Shown piece by piece: positions 47,457 to 57,657 of a stretch of DNA of 64,000 bases. A program made the position numbers and the translations under genes. Each line of letters begins with the position of its first letter. Positions within the stretch are counted from its first letter, which is position 1. The stretch is from the NCBI GenBank assembly GCA_017645645.1, contig JAGCOB010000008.1, forward strand, positions 62,001 through 126,000. Reading direction: 5' to 3'. This DNA comes from Prevotella sp. (lineage in GTDB: Bacteria > Bacteroidota > Bacteroidia > Bacteroidales > Bacteroidaceae). A model generated the notes under the pieces. It saw nothing but the letters and a program-made list of their open reading frames with translations. It was not told where the DNA came from and searched no databases.

Positions 47457-49334
47457 TCACTTCTCTGCAAACTGTCGGAAGTAGTTCAGGCAGACATCAC
47501 GCCATTCCTTGGCATTCTCCACCTGAGTCTTCAACCGCTCGTCGACCTCGCGCCAGCGCTGGTCGTCGACATAGGCGCGCATCTTGTTATGCCACAGGTT
47601 CTGGTACGTCTCCGTCATGATGACACCCTGGTTGTAATGGTACTGCAGCGACTCCCAGAGCGTGGACCCGTCTTTCATCTTATAGTCCCACGGCAGATGG
47701 TGGAACCAGAGTAAGAGGTTCTCAGGACACGTCTCTAACTTGTCATACTGACTGGCATAAGGCTCGCGGTACTGGCCCACGGCATTCGTACCCGTCGAGG
47801 AACGGTCGAAGCCCACACCGTCCTTGTCTGCCTTGTGGTAGTAGACAGGGCACCACTCCAACGGATACTCCGCCTTGAAACCGTCAGGCTCGGGACCGTA
47901 GTGGTGGTCGAACTTGAAGATATGGTGCAGACCCAGCGGCATCATATAGCTGACACACGCCTCACGGCTCTCCTCCATGACCGTGGACATCAGGAACACG
48001 AAGTTCTCGTCGATATTGAAAGTCTGCTCCAGCCACTCCCTGGCAATCTTCTCCGACGACAGAGAAGGATTCCATGCCAGTCGTCCGAAGGCATACCAGT
48101 TCGCCTGTGAGAAATGATGTCCGCACCAGTTCGCATCCTTGCCGATATTGGCGACACCGGCGATGCCCGCCAGCCAGTCCGGTTCGATATACTCGAAGAA
48201 CTCCTTCCACATCGGGGCGAGGTATACCAGGTGCTTGGACTGTCCCAGGTACTCCTGTGTGATCTGCAGCTCCACCATGTTAGGTGTCTCACGGATCTGG
48301 TCGAAGACAGGACTGTACGGCTCACGGGGCTGGAAGTCCAGGGGACCGTTCTTCGTCTGCAGGATGACATTCTTATGGAACTTGCCGTCCAGCGGCTGGA
48401 ACTCCGATACCGCCTGTTTGACACGGTCCTCCCCCTTGTGGTTAGCCCCATAGACGAAGCAGCGCCACATCACGATGCCGTTGAAAGGCTCCAGGGCATC
48501 CGCCAGCATATTGGCACCGTCGGCATGCGAGCGGTTATAGTCGCCCGGTCCCGGTTGTCCCTCACTGTTCGCCTTCACCAGGAAGCCCCCGAAGTCAGGG
48601 ATGAGCCTGTATATCTCCTTAGCCTTCTTCTTCCACCATGCCCGTACACTCGCATCCTTCGGGTCAGCCGTCTTCGTCTGTCCCAGCGCCATCGGTGTGG
48701 CGAAGTTGATGGAGAGGTAGACGCGGATGCCGTAGGGTCGCAGGATATCCGCTATCTTCTTCACCTCGCGCAGATATTCCTTTGTGAGCATCTTAGGCGA
48801 TGCATTCACATTGTTCAGTACCGAGCCGTTGATACCGATGGACGCATTGGCACGAGCATAGTCACGTATCAGTTGTTCGTCGAGGTGGAACCACTCGAAG
48901 ATACTCTCCCCCGCATAGCCCCTTTCGATGGTCCCGTCCAGGTTATCCCAGTGGTTGAGCAGTCTCAGTTTGAATTTCGGACGTTGTGTCTCCTTGATCA
49001 TCGGCATGTCCGTCGCCTGCAGTCGCAGCGCCTCGTATGCCCCATAGAGCAGTCCTATATCATGATGAGCCGTTATCACCAGCAGTTCGTCGGAGCCGTC
49101 GAGGGTGAATCCCTCGTCGTCGGGCAGGGTAGGGTCTATGCGCAGCATGACGCGGTCCCCCTGGAAGTAGTTCTCCAGTTCCTCCTTGGCGATGTCGATG
49201 GTCTTTGATCCCGTAGGTGCCTCCACCTGTGCCGTTTTGACGGCATCATACCTCATCCATAGCCGGTGTCCGTCCTCCGCCAGTGCCACAGCAGCCAGCG
49301 CAACGGAGAAGATGGTAAATACTATTTTTTTCAT
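47457..49334 (-). CDS. alpha-glucuronidase, GH67 (second copy)
   Basis: A 625-residue secreted GH67 enzyme with a signal peptide (ending near ALA). It is a paralogue of the GH67 at 17090-19057 and shares NHWDNLDGT, NASIGINGSVLNN, GGFLVKANSEGQPGPG and WCGHHFSQANWYAFGRLAWNP. It removes glucuronic acid from xylan fragments. It overlaps the start region of its neighbour's stop by 4 bases, so it is translated after the sensor-regulator gene from the same message. Confidence 0.93.
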   Translation of the reverse strand: MKKIVFTIFSVALAAVALAEDGHRLWMRYDAVKTAQVEAPTGSKTIDIAKEELENYFQGDRVMLRIDPTLPDDEGFTLDGSDELLVITAHHDIGLLYGAYEALRLQATDMPMIKETQRPKFKLRLLNHWDNLDGTIERGYAGESIFEWFHLDEQLIRDYARANASIGINGSVLNNVNASPKMLTKEYLREVKKIADILRPYGIRVYLSINFATPMALGQTKTADPKDASVRAWWKKKAKEIYRLIPDFGGFLVKANSEGQPGPGDYNRSHADGANMLADALEPFNGIVMWRCFVYGANHKGEDRVKQAVSEFQPLDGKFHKNVILQTKNGPLDFQPREPYSPVFDQIRETPNMVELQITQEYLGQSKHLVYLAPMWKEFFEYIEPDWLAGIAGVANIGKDANWCGHHFSQANWYAFGRLAWNPSLSSEKIAREWLEQTFNIDENFVFLMSTVMEESREACVSYMMPLGLHHIFKFDHHYGPEPDGFKAEYPLEWCPVYYHKADKDGVGFDRSSTGTNAVGQYREPYASQYDKLETCPENLLLWFHHLPWDYKMKDGSTLWESLQYHYNQGVIMTETYQNLWHNKMRAYVDDQRWREVDERLKTQVENAKEWRDVCLNYFRQFAEK

Positions 49335-52300
49335 ATAGCGAGTTTTTGATTATTAATTTCCTTGTTTTCTTCTAGAAAAGTGGTCGGTGATACTCCGAAA
49401 TGTTTCTTGAATATCATGGAGAAATGGCTCTGACTATTGAATCCGACCGTATATGCCACCTGCGAGACGCTAACTTTTTTCTCCTTGATGAGTCGTGCCG
49501 CTTGTTCAAGGCGTATGTTCCGCAGGAATTCGCTGGCATTGAAGCCTGTCAGTCGCTTGATGGTCCGATACAGGTGTGTTCTGCTCATACCGACATTTTC
49601 TGCCAGTTGCTCAATATTAAAATCAGCATCTGACAGATTCTCACGGATGCAAAGCATCACTTTCTCCATCATGGCATCATCATTCCCCTTTACTTGTAAG
49701 ACTCCCTCTTTGTCTTTTTGTACTTGCATTTCAGTGTACTTTCCCTTCAGACGGTGTGTGTTGTCAACCAGGTTATCTATTTGGACATGTAGTTCCTCCA
49801 TGGAGAATGGTTTGGCAAGGAAGGCATTCGCCCCTTTCTTCAGACCTTCTAGGCGGAACGCAACTTCCGACTTGGAAGTCAGCAGAATCACGGGGATGTC
49901 ACTGATGTTCATATTTGACTTGATATTTTTTAGCATGGTGATACCGTCCATCTCAGGCATCATGACATCCGAGACGACTAGGTCGTAGGGTTTGGTCAGC
50001 AACAGTTTCAACGCCTCCCGACCGTTGGGTGCATAGTCGAACTTATACCAGTCGCATAGTTCGTGCATGATATACGTCGCGATTTCAGGATCGTCATCCA
50101 CTATCAGTATTTTGAAATTACGAGTCGCCTGTTTCTTCTCTCCTGGAGTCTTGTTAATCTTCTTGTTTTCTTCCATCTCCTCTGGTTTAAGGTGTCTGTT
50201 ACCCATGGGAAGCTGTATTGTCAGGATAGCTCCAGTCTGACCGTCGCTACGGTTGGCGGCACTGATTTTTCCTCCGTGCATCTCCGTCAGAGCACGGCAC
50301 AGGTTCAGTCCGATGCCTGTTCCGCAGACAGGCAAGCCCTTTGGGCTCCTGCCTTGGTAGAAGCGTTTAAAGAAAAGTTCCGTCTTGGCGTCCTCAAAGC
50401 CAGTGCCATTGTCAATGACCTCGATGGTAGCAAAGTGTTTCTTTGGGGGATGGCTCAGGCGGACAGTAATCTCTCCGTAGTCAGTTGTAAACTTAAAGGC
50501 ATTCGATAGTAGGTTGTCAATAATCTTGTCAAATTGGATATGGTCTATCCAGGCAGAGACGGGCTCGTCAGGACATTCATAGCGGTAGATGATATGTCGT
50601 TGCAGAGCATGATACTCATAGAGTTTCCAGATGCCTCGGATAAACTCGTTCAAATTTGTCTTGGTACACGATAATTTCATCTTGTGCTTGTCAATTTTCC
50701 GTTCGTCTAGAATTTGGTTGACGAGTAGCATCAACCGTTTCGCACTCTTGTCGATGGTGTTCAGGTATGTCTGCACCACAGGGTCATGGATTCGTTGTTT
50801 CAGTTTCTCAAGTGGTCCCATGATCAGTGTCAGGGGAGAGCGGATATCGTGTGTTGCATTGATGAGGAACTGCATCTTATTCTCTTCCAAGTTACGTCGT
50901 CGTTGGCGGTCAATATTAAACAGGATGAGTAAGAGGAAACCTGCTGCGACAGTACCGTAGAAGAGGTATGCCCACCAGGACTTATACCATGGTTTCAGAA
51001 TGGTGATATGCAGTATATGGGAGCTTTTGCTATAGATACCATTGCTGGTAGCCCTGACCTCTACCGTATATTGTCCGGGAGGCAGTTGTGTGAAGGTAAT
51101 CTGATTGCCTCCCTCATGGGTCTGCATCCATGTCTTACCACCGTTAATCCGGTACTGGAAGGCAATATTATCCGTGTTCTGGTAGTCGAGTAGTGAGAAC
51201 TCCAACGTAAAGGTATTGTCATTAAAGACTAACTGGAAATCCTCCTCCATCGGATTCAGGGAGCTCCCGTTACAGAAGAAGCGTGTCAGAAAGACTTTGC
51301 CCAGTTGTTGTGTCTGCTTGTTAATGTCATGTGGCAGGAATGTCGTGATACCATCTGCCGTTCCAAAGAATACCTTATCATTCTCCAGATGCAGGGAAGC
51401 CCCGAGGATATATTCCTTGGTCGTCAGCCCGTTTCCTCCGACATAGCCCAATATCTGCTTTTGTTTGTCGGCATAATGCCAGATGCCGTTAGTGGTAGAA
51501 ATCCACACATCCCCTTGGTTATCCTTGACCATCGAACATATCATTTTGTCCGTGAGAGGTCTGGCATGGGCATCTTCCGTCATTTGATACCTCTTCCAGT
51601 CATAGCGGTACAGTCCGGCCTCCGTCCCGATGAGCATATCTCCGTCTTTCGTCTCACAAACCGCATAGCACTGGAGTCCCTTGAGTAGCGTGTTCCTTCC
51701 CCGTCCGTTGAAGACAAACCCTTGTGGATTCATCATGGCAATACCGTTTGTCGTACAAATCCAGAGCATCCCGCGGGAGTCAAAGGTCATCGCCTTAATC
51801 CAGTCGTTACACAGACAACCACCGCTTCGGTCGGTCTGTTGCATACTGAACATCTGTATCTCACGGGTGTTGGTATCATAGACGCACAGGCCCATGCCGA
51901 AGACACAGATATAGAGCCGCCCTTGTCCGTCATCCACCATACAATTCAGTCCTCGTCCGTCAAAGGTTCTCTCCATGACGGCTCTGCCCGTCTTCGGATA
52001 GAAGCGGTACAGTGTGTTTTCCGTTGTTAACCAATATTTTCCGTTCCTGTCACGGTATATAATCCGTGTTCCGGCAGGAGAGATAGGATGTCCGATGATA
52101 CGTCCTGTATGATCGAGTCGGTAGATACCGTTATTCTGTACCGTACACCAGATATCGTCTCCTTCTCCAGCCACGATGGATGTCACGTTTCCATCCGTCA
52201 CATAATGTTGGTCGGAGAAACTCCATGAGTTGAAGGAAGCCTCCTGTTTTGGAATCATGATCAGTCCCTTGTTATAGCAAGCTGCCCATAGGTTCTGGTC

Positions 52301-53233
52301 TTTGTCCTCCATGACATCCACCACATTGGCAGAGTTGAGGTCAATCTTAGTATTGGTATCCCCAATGTATTGCAGTGTGCGTTCCCCCTTGGGAATCACC
52401 ATCAGTCCACAGCCAGCAGTCACGATATAGATATTCCCCTGTCGGTCGACACAAGCTTTCCTGATACTGACATTACGGTCTAGGAGGGAGAGGTCAAAGT
52501 CTGCCTTTTGCAACTCCCCTGTCCGGTAGCTATAACTCATCATTCCATACAGACAGACTATCAGCATCTTTTCCTCGGAGTATTCGATGTATTTCAAGGG
52601 ATGTCCGCAGATAGTCTGATAGTCGCGTATGCTGACAGGTTTCTTGTCCTTAACAGAGAAGCGCGTGATGGTGGGAAGATGACTGCTGCGCCACAGGTTC
52701 CCCTGTCTATCAATATGGATGCGACTGCAGAAGTCGTCGAGATTCCTTTTGCAGAAAGCATCCTCATAGAGGATATGGTGACTGCCTTTCCGAAGGGAGA
52801 AAAGTCCGTATCCTGCCGTCCCGAAGAGCAAGTCGCCCTCTGGTGTCTGACAGACGGAACTGACACGTGGATGGCGGTTGTCAGGGAAGGTGTAGCGTAT
52901 GAAATTGTCATGCTCGTAGTCATAGCGTGATAATCCCTTGGAACATCCGACCCAGAGTCGTCCCTCCCGATCCACGAAAAGAGAGGCAATCTCGTTGTTG
53001 GAAATTGTCATGGAGTCCTTTCTGCTATGATGATAGGCAGTATAACGGTATCCGTCAAACTTATTCAGACCATATTCCGTTCCAATCCAAATATAGCCAT
53101 ACCTATCTTGACAGATACACGTTATCAAACCACTCGACAACTTGTCGGGAGTGAAGAGATGACCTGTTCCCGCTTTACATGGGGCAGTGATAAGCAGACT
53201 TGCAGTCAGTAGTAGTTGAAATAAGTGTCTCAC
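49331..53233 (-). CDS. hybrid two-component system sensor/regulator (HTCS)
   Basis: A 1300-residue one-protein signalling system. After a signal peptide there are two periplasmic beta-propellers (about 25-670; repeats such as GYIWIGTEYGLNKFDG), a Y_Y_Y domain (about 680-740) and a membrane segment (about 750-772). The cytoplasmic side has HisKA with THDIRSPLTL, HATPase with NLLSNAFKF, a receiver with the phosphoacceptor in SDVMMPEMDG (about residue 1089) and an AraC-type HTH (about 1197-1291). HTCS proteins bind a specific oligosaccharide and switch on the matching hydrolase genes. Overlap with GH67 points to a xylan-derived ligand. Confidence 0.95.
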   Translation of the reverse strand: MRHLFQLLLTASLLITAPCKAGTGHLFTPDKLSSGLITCICQDRYGYIWIGTEYGLNKFDGYRYTAYHHSRKDSMTISNNEIASLFVDREGRLWVGCSKGLSRYDYEHDNFIRYTFPDNRHPRVSSVCQTPEGDLLFGTAGYGLFSLRKGSHHILYEDAFCKRNLDDFCSRIHIDRQGNLWRSSHLPTITRFSVKDKKPVSIRDYQTICGHPLKYIEYSEEKMLIVCLYGMMSYSYRTGELQKADFDLSLLDRNVSIRKACVDRQGNIYIVTAGCGLMVIPKGERTLQYIGDTNTKIDLNSANVVDVMEDKDQNLWAACYNKGLIMIPKQEASFNSWSFSDQHYVTDGNVTSIVAGEGDDIWCTVQNNGIYRLDHTGRIIGHPISPAGTRIIYRDRNGKYWLTTENTLYRFYPKTGRAVMERTFDGRGLNCMVDDGQGRLYICVFGMGLCVYDTNTREIQMFSMQQTDRSGGCLCNDWIKAMTFDSRGMLWICTTNGIAMMNPQGFVFNGRGRNTLLKGLQCYAVCETKDGDMLIGTEAGLYRYDWKRYQMTEDAHARPLTDKMICSMVKDNQGDVWISTTNGIWHYADKQKQILGYVGGNGLTTKEYILGASLHLENDKVFFGTADGITTFLPHDINKQTQQLGKVFLTRFFCNGSSLNPMEEDFQLVFNDNTFTLEFSLLDYQNTDNIAFQYRINGGKTWMQTHEGGNQITFTQLPPGQYTVEVRATSNGIYSKSSHILHITILKPWYKSWWAYLFYGTVAAGFLLLILFNIDRQRRRNLEENKMQFLINATHDIRSPLTLIMGPLEKLKQRIHDPVVQTYLNTIDKSAKRLMLLVNQILDERKIDKHKMKLSCTKTNLNEFIRGIWKLYEYHALQRHIIYRYECPDEPVSAWIDHIQFDKIIDNLLSNAFKFTTDYGEITVRLSHPPKKHFATIEVIDNGTGFEDAKTELFFKRFYQGRSPKGLPVCGTGIGLNLCRALTEMHGGKISAANRSDGQTGAILTIQLPMGNRHLKPEEMEENKKINKTPGEKKQATRNFKILIVDDDPEIATYIMHELCDWYKFDYAPNGREALKLLLTKPYDLVVSDVMMPEMDGITMLKNIKSNMNISDIPVILLTSKSEVAFRLEGLKKGANAFLAKPFSMEELHVQIDNLVDNTHRLKGKYTEMQVQKDKEGVLQVKGNDDAMMEKVMLCIRENLSDADFNIEQLAENVGMSRTHLYRTIKRLTGFNASEFLRNIRLEQAARLIKEKKVSVSQVAYTVGFNSQSHFSMIFKKHFGVSPTTFLEENKEINNQKLAI

Positions 53234-53252
53234 ATTATAGTTGTTGCTGCTG

Positions 53253-53283
53253 CAAAATTACTGCAAATCAAACAAAGGACAAA
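53253..53283 (-). promoter_or_regulatory. promoter of the HTCS-GH67 operon
   Basis: A -7 TAATTTTG (53253-53260) and a TTTTG -33 candidate at 53280-53283 on the minus strand, spaced by about 19 bp. Confidence 0.55.
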
Positions 53284-53293
53284 ATAATTTCTA

Positions 53294-55669
53294 CTATTTC
53301 CGTAATATTTCCAGCTTAACTTTCGGTGCTAAAGCATTATTAACTTTTTCCGTGTACTCTGTGAGGGTGGCAACGGCAGTTCCTCGGATGTCACGGCTGG
53401 AGGCACCAATCTCGAAGGTGTATTGTCCTGCCTCGGTAATCCAACGGCTGTTAGCCTCGTCGAAGGATGCCAGGTCGCGTTTCGCCATCTGGATAGTCAG
53501 CGTCTGACTCTCACCGGGTTTCAGTTCACGGGTCTTGGCAAAGCCCTTCAGTTCGTGGGTGGGCTTCTCCAGTTGTCCCTTCGGTGCAGCGACATAGACC
53601 TGTGCGGTCTCCTTACCAGCCACCTCACCGGTGTTCTTGACGGTGATGCTGACGGTGATATTGTCACCGCTGACCTTCACGGCAGGCTTGCTATACTCGA
53701 AGGTGGTGTAGCTGAGTCCGTAGCCGAAGGGGTAGGCGACGTTCTTGTCGAAGCTGTCGAAGAAGCGATAACCCACGTAGATATCCTCGTCGTGGTTGGT
53801 ATAGTCATAGCCGGGAGCCTCTCCCACATAACTCTTGGTCACCTGATAGGTGTAGAAGTCCATGGTACCGGGGAAGTTCTTCGTAGAGGGATGGTCTGTG
53901 GCTGCCAGCGGCCATGTCATGGTGAGCTTGCCCGAAGGATTGACCTTACCTGTCAGCAGGTCGGCAATGGAGTTACCGCCTTCCATTCCGGGCTGCCAGG
54001 CACACAGGATGGCATCGGGATAGCTGCTCCAGGATGCCGTCTCGATGACGGAGCCGGAGTTGATGATGACGACGACGGGTTTGCCTGCTGCATGGAAGGC
54101 ATTGCAGACATCGACGATGAGGGCGCGCTCCTCAGGGACGAGGTTGAACTCGGTTTCGATGTCACGGTCGATGCCCTCACCAGCCTGACGACCGATGGTG
54201 ATGATGGCGGCATCGGCACCCCCCACTTCCTTGTCGATGGCGATGGGTGAGATGCCGATCTCAGGATATTTCTGCTGTCCCATCCTCTCGGTCTGGAACC
54301 ACTTGGCAGGATGTCGCTCTGCCTGGAACTTCACCCGTGCATAGGCGATGTACTTACGGTAGATGTCGGTCAGGGTCTCACTCGACTTGATGCCTGCATT
54401 CTCCAAGCCCTGGAGCATATCGACGACATAGGGCGGATGGACGCAACCGGAGCCTGTACCACCGGAGAGGAAGTCGTAGGAGTTCTCACCGAAGAGGGCG
54501 ACGGTTTTGATGGCTGATGGCTGAGGGCTGATGGCTGAGGGGCAGTTCCAGGGGAGTGTGCCGTTGTTCTTCAGCATGACGATACCCTCGGCGGCACTTT
54601 GGCGCGTGATGGCGGCATGTGCCTTGAAGTCGGGGTTGTTAGAGGCAGGATAGTGGTGGAAGCTCGGTGTCTTCACGATATATTCCAGCATGCGGCGCAC
54701 GTTACGGTCGACATCGGCGATATCGAGTTTACCACTCTTCACACCCTCGATGATCTCCTGAACCTGTGCAGGCTGTCCCGGTTCCATGAGGTCATTGCCT
54801 GCCTGTACTTCCGTGATGGTGGGCAGTCCTTTGCGGATGCCGATCCAGTCGGTCATCACAATACCCTTATAGCCCCAGTCCTCACGCAGGATGCTGGTCA
54901 ACAGGTCGCGGTTACCCATGGAGAACTGTCCGTTGACCTTGTTATAGGATGCCATGATGGTCCAGGGGTCACTCTCGCGGACGGCAATCTCGAAGCCGCG
55001 TAGATAGAGTTCACGGGCAGCGCGTTGACTGACACGTTCATCGACACTGGTACGGTCGGTCTCTTGGGAGTTGACGGCAAAGTGCTTGGCGGAGACACCA
55101 GCGCCCTGGCTCTGTACACCCTTGATATAGGCGGCGGCAATCTTTCCCGTGAGCAACGGATCTTCGGAATAATACTCGAAGTTACGTCCGCAGAGAGGGT
55201 TACGGTGCAGGTTCATGCCAGGACCCAGGATGACGTCACAACGGTATTCCTTGGTCTCGTTACCGATGGCCTCACCGACCTTGCTCACCAGTTCGGTGTT
55301 CCACGTAGATGCCAGACAAGAGCCGATCGGGAAGGCGGTGGCATAGTAGGTCTTGTCAGTACCCTTACGCGTCGGGTCGATGCGTACACCGGCAGGACCG
55401 TCTGTCAATACGGTGGCAGGGATTCCCAGGCGCGGGATGGCAGGAGAGGTTCCTGCGGCACCAGCCACGAGGTCGGCTTCACCGCCTACTACGGCTTGGT
55501 CGCCAAAGAAGGTGTTAGCACCGCCAACCAGTAGTTTGGCTTTCTCTTCAAGGGTCATTGCCTTGATGACTTCGTCGATATTGTCTGCACGAAGCTGGGG
55601 TTGGGCATTTACTGTTGTCATAGTCATAGTGGCGATCATGCCAATGAGGATAAATCGTTTTGTTTTCAT
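53294..55669 (-). CDS. glycoside hydrolase GH3 (beta-glucosidase / beta-xylosidase)
   Basis: A 791-residue secreted enzyme with a signal peptide ending at VNAQ. It has the GH3 barrel (about 30-340) with KHFAVNSQETDR and the nucleophile aspartate in IVMTDW, then the alpha/beta sandwich domain and a fibronectin III-like C-terminus (about 660-770). Activity may be on glucosides or xylosides; the xylan neighbours favour xylosidase. A 7-bp tandem repeat (54508-54542) encodes AISPQPSAIK at the start of the second domain. It has its own promoter, upstream of the HTCS gene. Confidence 0.93.
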   Translation of the reverse strand: MKTKRFILIGMIATMTMTTVNAQPQLRADNIDEVIKAMTLEEKAKLLVGGANTFFGDQAVVGGEADLVAGAAGTSPAIPRLGIPATVLTDGPAGVRIDPTRKGTDKTYYATAFPIGSCLASTWNTELVSKVGEAIGNETKEYRCDVILGPGMNLHRNPLCGRNFEYYSEDPLLTGKIAAAYIKGVQSQGAGVSAKHFAVNSQETDRTSVDERVSQRAARELYLRGFEIAVRESDPWTIMASYNKVNGQFSMGNRDLLTSILREDWGYKGIVMTDWIGIRKGLPTITEVQAGNDLMEPGQPAQVQEIIEGVKSGKLDIADVDRNVRRMLEYIVKTPSFHHYPASNNPDFKAHAAITRQSAAEGIVMLKNNGTLPWNCPSAISPQPSAIKTVALFGENSYDFLSGGTGSGCVHPPYVVDMLQGLENAGIKSSETLTDIYRKYIAYARVKFQAERHPAKWFQTERMGQQKYPEIGISPIAIDKEVGGADAAIITIGRQAGEGIDRDIETEFNLVPEERALIVDVCNAFHAAGKPVVVIINSGSVIETASWSSYPDAILCAWQPGMEGGNSIADLLTGKVNPSGKLTMTWPLAATDHPSTKNFPGTMDFYTYQVTKSYVGEAPGYDYTNHDEDIYVGYRFFDSFDKNVAYPFGYGLSYTTFEYSKPAVKVSGDNITVSITVKNTGEVAGKETAQVYVAAPKGQLEKPTHELKGFAKTRELKPGESQTLTIQMAKRDLASFDEANSRWITEAGQYTFEIGASSRDIRGTAVATLTEYTEKVNNALAPKVKLEILRK
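54508..54542 (+). repeat. heptanucleotide tandem repeat inside the GH3 gene
   Basis: Five units of 7 bp alternating TGATGGC and TGAGGGC, read on the plus strand. Confidence 0.85.
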
Positions 55670-55720
55670 ATCGTGAATTGTTTTCGGTTAGTCATAAGCT
55701 TTTTTGTTATGTTGATGTTA

Positions 55721-55728
55721 CAAAGATA
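55721..55728 (-). promoter_or_regulatory. -7 box of the GH3 gene
   Basis: TATCTTTG on the minus strand, about 52 bases before the start codon at 55669. Confidence 0.65.
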
Positions 55729-55825
55729 GTATTTTTATGGAATACGACAACAATGTGGCATGGAGTTTTCACCTTTTTTATCATAATTCTCTGTATCTCT
55801 GTATCTTTGTGTTCAAAAGATTTCG

Positions 55826-55833
55826 TACCTTTG
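55826..55833 (+). promoter_or_regulatory. -7 box of gpmI
   Basis: TACCTTTG, about 40 bases before ATG 55873. A second TATCTTTG lies at 55802-55809 and might be an alternative box. Confidence 0.65.
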
Positions 55834-55872
55834 CATCCGAAAATAGAGTAACATTTAAATAGGTAAAAGACA

Positions 55873-57396
55873 ATGGCAAAGAAAGCATTATTGATGATTC
55901 TCGACGGATGGGGAATCGGTAAGCATGGTAAGGGTGACGTTATCTTCAACACACCGACACCTTACCTCGATTTGTTAACAGCAACTTCTGCTCACTCACA
56001 GTTACAGGCCTCCGGCGAGGATGTCGGTCTGCCCGACGGACAGATGGGTAACTCTGAGGTGGGTCACCTCAATATCGGTGCAGGACGCATCGTCTATCAG
56101 GACTTGGTGAAGATCAACCGTGCCTGCAAGGACGGCTCTATCATGGAGAATCCGCAGGTGAAGGCCGCCTATACATACGCCAAGGAGAATAACAAGAAAC
56201 TGCACTTGATGGGTCTGACCTCCGACGGTGGTGTACACTCTTCTCTGGACCATCTCTTCAAGCTCATCGAGATCGGTAAGGCCTACGGTCTGAAGAACCA
56301 GGTGTTTGTACATTGCTATATGGACGGTCGTGACACCGACCCCCACTCTGGTATCGGCTTTATCCGTCAGGTTAGCGAAGTCTGCGCTGCCAATGATGCC
56401 GCCATCGCCAGTATCGTCGGTCGTTTTTATGCCATGGACCGCGACAAGCGTTGGGAGCGTGTGAAGGAAGGCTATGACCTCATCGTGAAGGGTACTGGTA
56501 AGCAGGCTACGGATATGGTGAAGGCCATGGAAGAGAGCTATGAGGAGGGCGTGACGGACGAGTTCATCAAACCGATCCACAATGCCAGCGTCAACGGTTG
56601 TATCGAAGAGGGTGATGTCGTTATCTTCATCAACTTCCGCAACGACCGTGCCAAGGAGATGACGATAGCACTGACTCAGGAGGATATGCCGGAGCAAGGT
56701 ATGAAGACCATCCCCGGACTGCAGTACTACTGCATGACTCCCTACGATGCCAACTTCAAGGGTGTCCACATCCTCTTCCCCAAGGAGAACGTGGAGGATA
56801 CCTTAGGCGAATACTTGAGCAAGCAAGGCAAGAAACAGTTGCATACTGCCGAGACCGAGAAATATGCACACGTGACCTTCTTCTTCAACGGTGGTCGTGA
56901 GGCTCCCTACGAGGGTGAGGACCGTATCCTGGTTCCTTCTCCGAAGGTGGCTACCTACGACCTGAAGCCTGAGATGAGTGCTTATGAGGTCAAGGACAAG
57001 CTCGTCGCCGCCATCAATGAGAACAAGTACGACTTCATCGTCGTCAACTTCGCCAATGGTGACATGGTAGGACATACGGGTGTCTATAACGCCATTGCCA
57101 AGGCTGTATGGGCTGTCGACAATTGTGTGAAGGCTGTCATCGAGGCTGCCAAGGCTAATGACTACGAGGCGATCATCATTGCCGACCACGGTAATGCCGA
57201 TAACGCCATCAACGCCGACGGCACTCCCAATACCGCTCACTCCCTGAACCCCGTTCCGTTCATCTATGTGACCAACAACAACAGTGCTACTGTGAAGGAC
57301 GGTCGTCTTGCCGACGTAGCTCCCTCTATCCTCCATATCATGGGCTTGGAGCAACCTGCAGACATGACGGGTGAGTGCTTGATTTCGGACAATTAA
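55873..57396 (+). CDS. gpmI: 2,3-bisphosphoglycerate-independent phosphoglycerate mutase
   Basis: A 507-residue glycolytic enzyme that interconverts 3- and 2-phosphoglycerate with two manganese ions. The N-terminus has MILDGWG and the phosphoserine in MGNSEVGH (about residue 62). The C-terminal metal-binding part has [10 protein letters not shown] and DHGNADNAI. It is full length and looks functional. A second, truncated copy of its last 287 residues lies at 60813-61671. A strong terminator follows it before the peptide cluster begins. Confidence 0.97.
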   Translation: MAKKALLMILDGWGIGKHGKGDVIFNTPTPYLDLLTATSAHSQLQASGEDVGLPDGQMGNSEVGHLNIGAGRIVYQDLVKINRACKDGSIMENPQVKAAYTYAKENNKKLHLMGLTSDGGVHSSLDHLFKLIEIGKAYGLKNQVFVHCYMDGRDTDPHSGIGFIRQVSEVCAANDAAIASIVGRFYAMDRDKRWERVKEGYDLIVKGTGKQATDMVKAMEESYEEGVTDEFIKPIHNASVNGCIEEGDVVIFINFRNDRAKEMTIALTQEDMPEQGMKTIPGLQYYCMTPYDANFKGVHILFPKENVEDTLGEYLSKQGKKQLHTAETEKYAHVTFFFNGGREAPYEGEDRILVPSPKVATYDLKPEMSAYEVKDKLVAAINENKYDFIVVNFANGDMVGHTGVYNAIAKAVWAVDNCVKAVIEAAKANDYEAIIIADHGNADNAINADGTPNTAHSLNPVPFIYVTNNNSATVKDGRLADVAPSILHIMGLEQPADMTGECLISDN

Positions 57397-57417
57397 GTTT
57401 CTCCGATAAATATTCAT

Positions 57418-57449
57418 AAAAAAGGTCGATAATAATTCGACCTTTTTTT
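57418..57449 (+). terminator. intrinsic terminator of gpmI
   Basis: AAAAAAGGTCGA and TCGACCTTTTTTT form a hairpin with a U-run, 22 bases after the stop. Confidence 0.85.
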
Positions 57450-57493
57450 GTTACCTTATTCCTCATTCCTGGTTTTAAGTTAAAAACATCAAA

Positions 57494-57525
57494 AATCCGC
57501 ACAACCTTCACAGATCATGCGGATT
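57494..57525 (-). terminator. hairpin on the minus strand in the gpmI-cluster spacer
   Basis: AATCCGCA (57494-57501) and TGCGGATT (57518-57525) pair with a 16-base loop; on the minus strand it is followed by a T-run. No minus-strand gene ends here now, so it may be a relic. Confidence 0.5.
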
Positions 57526-57527
57526 CA

Positions 57528-57555
57528 TTTATGTCACTCACCTGTCCCCTGACAT
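57528..57555 (-). repeat. 28-bp motif, second copy (opposite strand)
   Basis: It matches 26238-26265 at 26 of 28 positions and sits directly beside the hairpin at 57494-57525, at the left edge of the peptide cluster. Confidence 0.75.
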
Positions 57556-57630
57556 ATTTTCTTCTTTTAACAAACAAGGTTAAACTGTGTTAAAATGAGG
57601 GGGGTAAATGCTAATTTCATAAATAAGTTG

Positions 57631-57638
57631 TAACTTTG
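57631..57638 (+). promoter_or_regulatory. -7 box of the peptide cluster
   Basis: TAACTTTG, 19 bases before ATG 57658. No clear -33 box is seen. Confidence 0.6.
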
Positions 57639-57657
57639 CTCGCACCAACACAAAAAT

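Noticed and set aside
48114..49208. Plus-strand open frame of 364 codons
   Set aside because: It is antisense to the second GH67 gene.
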